A stretch of DNA of 19,926 bases from Bacteroidales bacterium (GTDB taxonomy: Bacteria > Bacteroidota > Bacteroidia > Bacteroidales > UBA932): positions 1 through 19,926 of the forward strand of contig VSOK01000006.1 of assembly GCA_009774765.1 (NCBI GenBank). The letters are read 5' to 3'. Made by a program: the position numbers and the translations under genes. Positions within the stretch are counted from its first letter, which is position 1. Each line of letters begins with the position of its first letter. Under the pieces are notes generated by a model. That model ran no database searches, was not told the origin of the DNA, and worked only from the letters and a program-made list of their open reading frames with translations. Positions 16,888-19,926 of this stretch are shown piece after piece.

Positions 16888-18852
16888 ATGAAAAGATCAG
16901 GAAAGGTAATTTTCTATTCATTGCTTGCCGGATTCGCGTTTTTTTCCTGTACGGACAAAAATATGCCCGTAGAGGGTGAAGAAAAACCCGGGTCTTCGGT
17001 GCTGTCTGTTTCGGAGACGACCGTATCTGTCGCCCCGGAAGGAGGAGACAGTTTTCTTACTGTCACTTCCACAGGCAATTTTTCCGTGGACTATGATGCG
17101 GATTGGCTCAGTGCAGGCCAGATTATCGGGGCAAAGGAGAATAATCTGAAGCTCACTGTAAAACCGAATGCCGGCAGGGACGAGAGGACGGCTGAAGTGA
17201 TGCTGAAAGCCAAGAATTGTGACGATGTATGCGTTACGGTCGTTCAGGAGGGTGCAAAAAGTTCGTCCTGCGATCTCCTTTCGTTTTCTTTGAAAGCTTC
17301 TGCAAACGGTCTGGACAAAGATGTGAAGTTTGCCCTTGATCAGAAGACTGACACCTGGTCAGCTCAATATCTCAAATGGATAAAACGTGCAGATCCTGAG
17401 ATGATGACTCCTGAGTTTGAGACAAATGGAGCCAGGGTGCTTGTGGGGAGCGAAGAAATTGTTTCCGGTGAGGCGTCAGTTTCTTTCGCGGAGGATTTTA
17501 CAGTTGTAGTCGAGGCCGAAAACGGCAATGTCAAGGAGTACACGGTAAGTCTGAACTGTCCTCAGATCAACACGGAACTTCCTGTTCTCCACGTCCGTCC
17601 TGATGAACTTATCACAGGAAAGGAGTATTATGTGAATACGTATGTCGAGCTTTTTGACAAGACTCCGGGATCTTCAGGTGAAGGCTGGTGGGACAGTGCG
17701 GAGAAGGGCAAGATAGAAATGCGCGGACGAGGAAACTCCACCTGGGGACTTCCAAAGAAGCCTTTCCGTCTGAAATTCCCTGAGAAATTCAGTCCGATAG
17801 GTCTCAATCATGCGAAAGACAAAAGCTGGGTCATTATGTCCCAGGATATGGACAAATCCCTCATCCGCAACTGTATCGCATTCGAGTATTCGAGAATTCT
17901 GTACAATGCCTCTGACAATTATCATCATGAAAAGGCATTGAACTTCACTCCTTGCATGCAGCTCGTCAACGTCTATTTCACCGGTCCTTATTATTATTGT
18001 GATACAGGTCAGACAAAAGTCCTTGACGGAGAATATTTCGGCGTGTATCAGATGAGCGACCAGATGAACTGCAAGAAAGGCCGTATCGCGGTGGATGAAC
18101 TTGTGGGGGCCGACGGAAGCGATCCGGACAAGATTTCCGGGGGATATGTCATCGAGACGGACATACACGATGGAAACCATTATTCTTCAAGAGGACTGAA
18201 GATGACCTATAAATATCCTGATGACGAAGATTTTGCCCAGGCCCAGTATGACTATATAACCAATTTCATAAATCAGGCTGAATCGGTCCTTTATGGCGGC
18301 AATTTCAAAGATCCTGTAAACGGATGGCGCAAATATTTTGACGAGAAGACCTTGGCTGACTTTATTATTATAAAGGAACTGGCTCAGGATATGGACGGCT
18401 ATACCAGCACTTATATGTACAAACGCCGCGGAGTGGACAAACTTTTCTTCGGTCCTATATGGGACTGCGACAAAGGTTGGGACAATGAAAGACGTACAAA
18501 CGGCTATGATCCGAAAAAGAATCTTATGATTGATGCCGGCTTCGGTATGCCTGGAATATCCGGTACGGACTGGTTTGAGCGTTTCTGGCAGGATGAGACA
18601 TTCCGTGCTTTTGTGGCACAACGCTGGTCTGACAAAAAGGCGTCATTGCTGACCGCGACTGATAAACTTTTGGATGAGATTCCTGCGGAAGCGGCAAAAA
18701 GCATAGATGCAAACTTTACGGTCTGGAGATTCTATTATCAATATAGTTCCGAAGCCAAGATGCCGGCCGCTACTTATGCATCGGAGATAGAAAGGATACG
18801 TACTCTTACCAGAGAACGCGCAGATCTCCTTGACAGGCTTTTCAACAAATGA
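16888..18852 (+). CDS. BACON-CotH kinase-like surface lipoprotein
   Basis: From the ATG at 16888 the product is 654 residues. An in-frame ATG-less extension back to 16777 would translate the hairpin and promoter, so it is rejected. The lipobox is FFSC (Cys21) and is followed by acidic residues. Residues about 36-125 form a BACON domain and about 130-225 an Ig-like module resembling DUF5018-type domains (LLSFSLKASANGLDKDVKF). The remainder is a CotH domain: RGRGNSTWGLPKKPFRLKF from R279, EYFGVYQMSDQM, and GPIWDCDKGWDN at 522-533 with D526 and D528 as candidate metal/catalytic residues. CotH of Bacillus is an atypical protein kinase of spore coats; Bacteroidota CotH proteins are mostly uncharacterised. 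Its target here is unknown; a surface or host glycoprotein is conceivable. It is the last plus-strand gene of the locus. Confidence 0.85.
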   Translation: MKRSGKVIFYSLLAGFAFFSCTDKNMPVEGEEKPGSSVLSVSETTVSVAPEGGDSFLTVTSTGNFSVDYDADWLSAGQIIGAKENNLKLTVKPNAGRDERTAEVMLKAKNCDDVCVTVVQEGAKSSSCDLLSFSLKASANGLDKDVKFALDQKTDTWSAQYLKWIKRADPEMMTPEFETNGARVLVGSEEIVSGEASVSFAEDFTVVVEAENGNVKEYTVSLNCPQINTELPVLHVRPDELITGKEYYVNTYVELFDKTPGSSGEGWWDSAEKGKIEMRGRGNSTWGLPKKPFRLKFPEKFSPIGLNHAKDKSWVIMSQDMDKSLIRNCIAFEYSRILYNASDNYHHEKALNFTPCMQLVNVYFTGPYYYCDTGQTKVLDGEYFGVYQMSDQMNCKKGRIAVDELVGADGSDPDKISGGYVIETDIHDGNHYSSRGLKMTYKYPDDEDFAQAQYDYITNFINQAESVLYGGNFKDPVNGWRKYFDEKTLADFIIIKELAQDMDGYTSTYMYKRRGVDKLFFGPIWDCDKGWDNERRTNGYDPKKNLMIDAGFGMPGISGTDWFERFWQDETFRAFVAQRWSDKKASLLTATDKLLDEIPAEAAKSIDANFTVWRFYYQYSSEAKMPAATYASEIERIRTLTRERADLLDRLFNK

Positions 18853-19019
18853 TAATAATCCAGAAGACATCGGGACAGCTCTGATCCGATACATCCCGAA
18901 TGGCTGGTGCCTAAAAAGACAGATTGCAACCTGAAAACCGGTAGATGCCTCTGAAAATTGAATGTCTGGAACAAGCCTCCGTTATGGCTGGCTGCAGACA
19001 GGAGAGGACTACTGACGAC

Positions 19020-19057
19020 ATTTCCCCCGGAAGTTTTTTTGAACTCCCGGGGGAAAT
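19020..19057 (+). terminator. Large hairpin in the convergent gap, probable terminator
   Basis: ATTTCCCCCGG (19020-19030) and CCGGGGGAAAT (19047-19057) pair perfectly over 11 bp; after one mismatch another four to five pairs continue to a T4 loop. The plus-strand tail is ATCATTTT, only weakly T-rich. It lies 168 bp after the CotH stop and 25 bp beyond the end of the convergent small ORF, so it may stop transcription from both sides. Confidence 0.75.
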
Positions 19058-19081
19058 ATCATTTTGGCAGACTTCTTCTTT

Positions 19082-19321
19082 TTAGCCTCGTCCGTCCATA
19101 CTGTCTACAGAAGGATTGATGGCTGTGACTTCCTGGTTCAGCTGCTGATCTGTCGGCTCTCCGTCTGAACCTGTACTTGAGTTCATAAGGCATCCGTCCG
19201 TCATAAGGTCGTCAGGTGTCAGCTGTGTAACTACATGTCCGGCTTTGCGTTCTGTTTCCGGATTACATTGACACTGTTGCGTCTTTTCAGACTGCTTCTG
19301 TTTGTTTTCTGGTGTTTTCAT
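19082..19321 (-). CDS. Hypothetical 79-residue hydrophilic protein
   Basis: I do not recognise this product. It begins at an ATG (19321) whose TGA overlap (ATGA) is with the end of a remnant reading frame upstream. The sequence is polar and probably disordered: a Lys/Gln-rich start with a CQC pair (MKTPENKQKQSEKTQQCQCN), a middle TQLTPDDLMTDGCLMN, and a Ser/Asp/Gly-rich end (SVDSMDGRG). No signal peptide, membrane segment or catalytic motif is visible, and there is no Shine-Dalgarno. It is convergent with the CotH gene and separated from it by a large hairpin. A genuine small gene is plausible because no competing frame covers it, but proof is lacking. Confidence 0.5.
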   Translation of the reverse strand: MKTPENKQKQSEKTQQCQCNPETERKAGHVVTQLTPDDLMTDGCLMNSSTGSDGEPTDQQLNQEVTAINPSVDSMDGRG

Positions 19322-19425
19322 AATTCTGCGTTTTTGTTTAATATTTTAGTTTTACAACTGCAATAGTTGCGTGCCCCGGCATAACCAAAGTAAACTTTGT
19401 TTCTGCATTTGACTTGCAAATTATT
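19318..19425 (-). pseudogene. Duplicated 3'-end remnant of the repeat-protein gene
   Basis: In the frame that starts just after a TAA at 19428-19426, 35 codons read to a TGA at 19320-19318 and include LQVKCRNKVYFGYAGARN. The end of the upstream repeat gene reads DQAWSRGKIYFSYAEARV. Both fit QxxxRxKxYFxYAxAR, and several codons differ only synonymously (TAC/TAT, GCA/GCG, CGC/AGA), so this is a copied coding tail and not chance. No start codon belongs to it, and it lies in another frame than the upstream ORF, whose stop it nearly touches. It is either a broken duplicate or an alternative tail. Confidence 0.55.
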
Positions 19426-19926
19426 TTATGATAATCACTCTCGCCTCGGCATAGCTAAAATAAATTTTTCCTCTACTCCAGGCTTGATCGTTTATTTTGT
19501 ATTCTGCTCTGAATAATACAAACGCTGTTCCGTTTTTCTTCCAGACCGTATGGCAATTCGGGATATCGTTTGTCTTTTGGGGTGTTGTTGGGGCTGTTGG
19601 TGGTGTTTTAGTTTTTGTGGGAAATGATGTTTGAGATGTTTTTTGTGCTATGGCTGTTTTGGTTCCCAATGTCCGGTTTGGTGTTACATTGGGAACTCTC
19701 CTGTTTGTTAGTTGGTTGATTGTCAGAGATATGCTGATTGTTTTGGTTCCCAATGTCTGTTTTTTTGTGACATTGGGAACTCTCCTGCTTGTTAAGTTGC
19801 TGTCTGTCAATGGTGTTTGAGTCGCTGCGGTTCCCAATGTCCGGTTTAATGTTACGTTGGGAACTTTTCGGTTTATTAATTGGTTGATTGTCAGGGATAT
19901 TTGAACAGATGCGGTTCCCAATGTCC
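19421..19926 (-). CDS. Tandem-repeat protein, 5' part outside the window
   Basis: I do not recognise the family. The frame is open to the right edge, so the start is outside; the TTG at 19921 lies inside a repeat (TLGT) and is not a start. The visible part has 28-residue repeats of the form VPNVTxNxTLGT followed by a variable stretch ending SLTINQLTNRR or similar, then a Thr/Pro/Lys-rich linker (PTKTKTPPTAPTTPQKT). A non-repeat C-terminus follows (CHTVWKKNGTAFVLFRAEYK, then a segment ending YFSYAEARVIIIK). Repeat copies differ by synonymous codons (AGG/CGA for Arg, CTA/TTA for Leu, AAT/AAC for Asn), which supports real translation. Composition is strongly A/C-rich on the coding strand, unlike the neighbouring genes. 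Conflicting view: the DNA could instead be a non-coding palindrome array. Confidence 0.5.
   Translation of the reverse strand, partial: TLGTASVQISLTINQLINRKVPNVTLNRTLGTAATQTPLTDSNLTSRRVPNVTKKQTLGTKTISISLTINQLTNRRVPNVTPNRTLGTKTAIAQKTSQTSFPTKTKTPPTAPTTPQKTNDIPNCHTVWKKNGTAFVLFRAEYKINDQAWSRGKIYFSYAEARVIIIK
19662..19926. repeat. 84-bp tandem repeats each carrying an 11-bp inverted repeat
   Basis: GTTCCCAATGT begins at 19662, 19746, 19830 and 19914, exactly 84 bp apart; the last copy runs off the window. In each complete unit the inverse ACATTGGGAAC follows (19686-19696, 19770-19780, and with one A-to-G change 19854-19864), giving a 35-bp unit with a 13-nt loop. The 49-bp parts between units are related but divergent, the first and third being most alike. 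The period is a multiple of three, so the minus-strand frame is kept. Confidence 0.9.

Noticed and set aside
19662..19926. CRISPR array (35-bp palindromic repeats with 49-bp spacers)
   Set aside because: The intervening parts are related to one another in sequence, the repeats vary in the loop, and no cas gene is seen. It is an 84-bp tandem repeat, not a repeat-spacer array.

Overview
The window is from a member of the Bacteroidota, most likely order Bacteroidales. This rests on the SusC/SusD outer-membrane pair, an ECF sigma/FecR pair with a DUF4974-type tail, BACON and DUF1735 domains, lipoprotein signal peptides throughout, A/T-rich translation starts with little Shine-Dalgarno signal, and a TAnnTTTG-type promoter. 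No 16S or other marker is present, so I do not go below order.

Left part (1-4131): a co-directional purine block. It holds purF (5' end cut by the window edge, Fe-S type), a PurM-type AIR synthase and purH, closed by a strong intrinsic terminator at 4085-4131.

Middle part (4165-18852): a polysaccharide-utilisation-type locus. An ECF sigma gene on the minus strand diverges from a FecR anti-sigma gene on the plus strand. Then come a SusC-type TonB-dependent transporter with an N-terminal STN signalling domain, a SusD-like lipoprotein, a lipoprotein with a GH18-like fold but no catalytic acid, a DUF1735-LamG lipoprotein, a BACON-DUF1735-GH18 lipoprotein that looks like an active endo-beta-N-acetylglucosaminidase, a triple-BACON-LamG lipoprotein, and a BACON-CotH-kinase-like lipoprotein. 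The order SusC, SusD, GH18-like and DUF1735/LamG binding proteins, then GH18 endoglycosidase resembles, from memory, the Bacteroides thetaiotaomicron BT3983-BT3987 locus that handles host high-mannose N-glycans. The model inferred is surface capture by the lipoproteins, release of N-glycan by the GH18 enzyme, import through SusC/D, and feedback from SusC (STN) to FecR to the sigma factor. The CotH gene seems to have its own promoter behind a terminator-like hairpin, so it may be a separately controlled addition.

Right part (18853-19926): a large hairpin in the convergent intergenic gap, then minus-strand material of different character. There is a 79-codon hydrophilic orphan ORF, a remnant that duplicates the 3' end of its neighbour, and the 3' part of an ORF built on exact 84-bp (28-codon) tandem repeats. 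Each complete repeat unit holds a perfect or near-perfect 11-bp inverted repeat. This is the least explained part of the window.

The points most worth following are the 84-bp palindrome-bearing repeat array, the duplicated QxxxRxKxYFxYAxAR tail next to it, a run of nine G in susC where one-base slippage in either direction meets a stop within a few codons, the degenerate GH18 protein, and the CotH-like kinase gene attached to a glycan locus.
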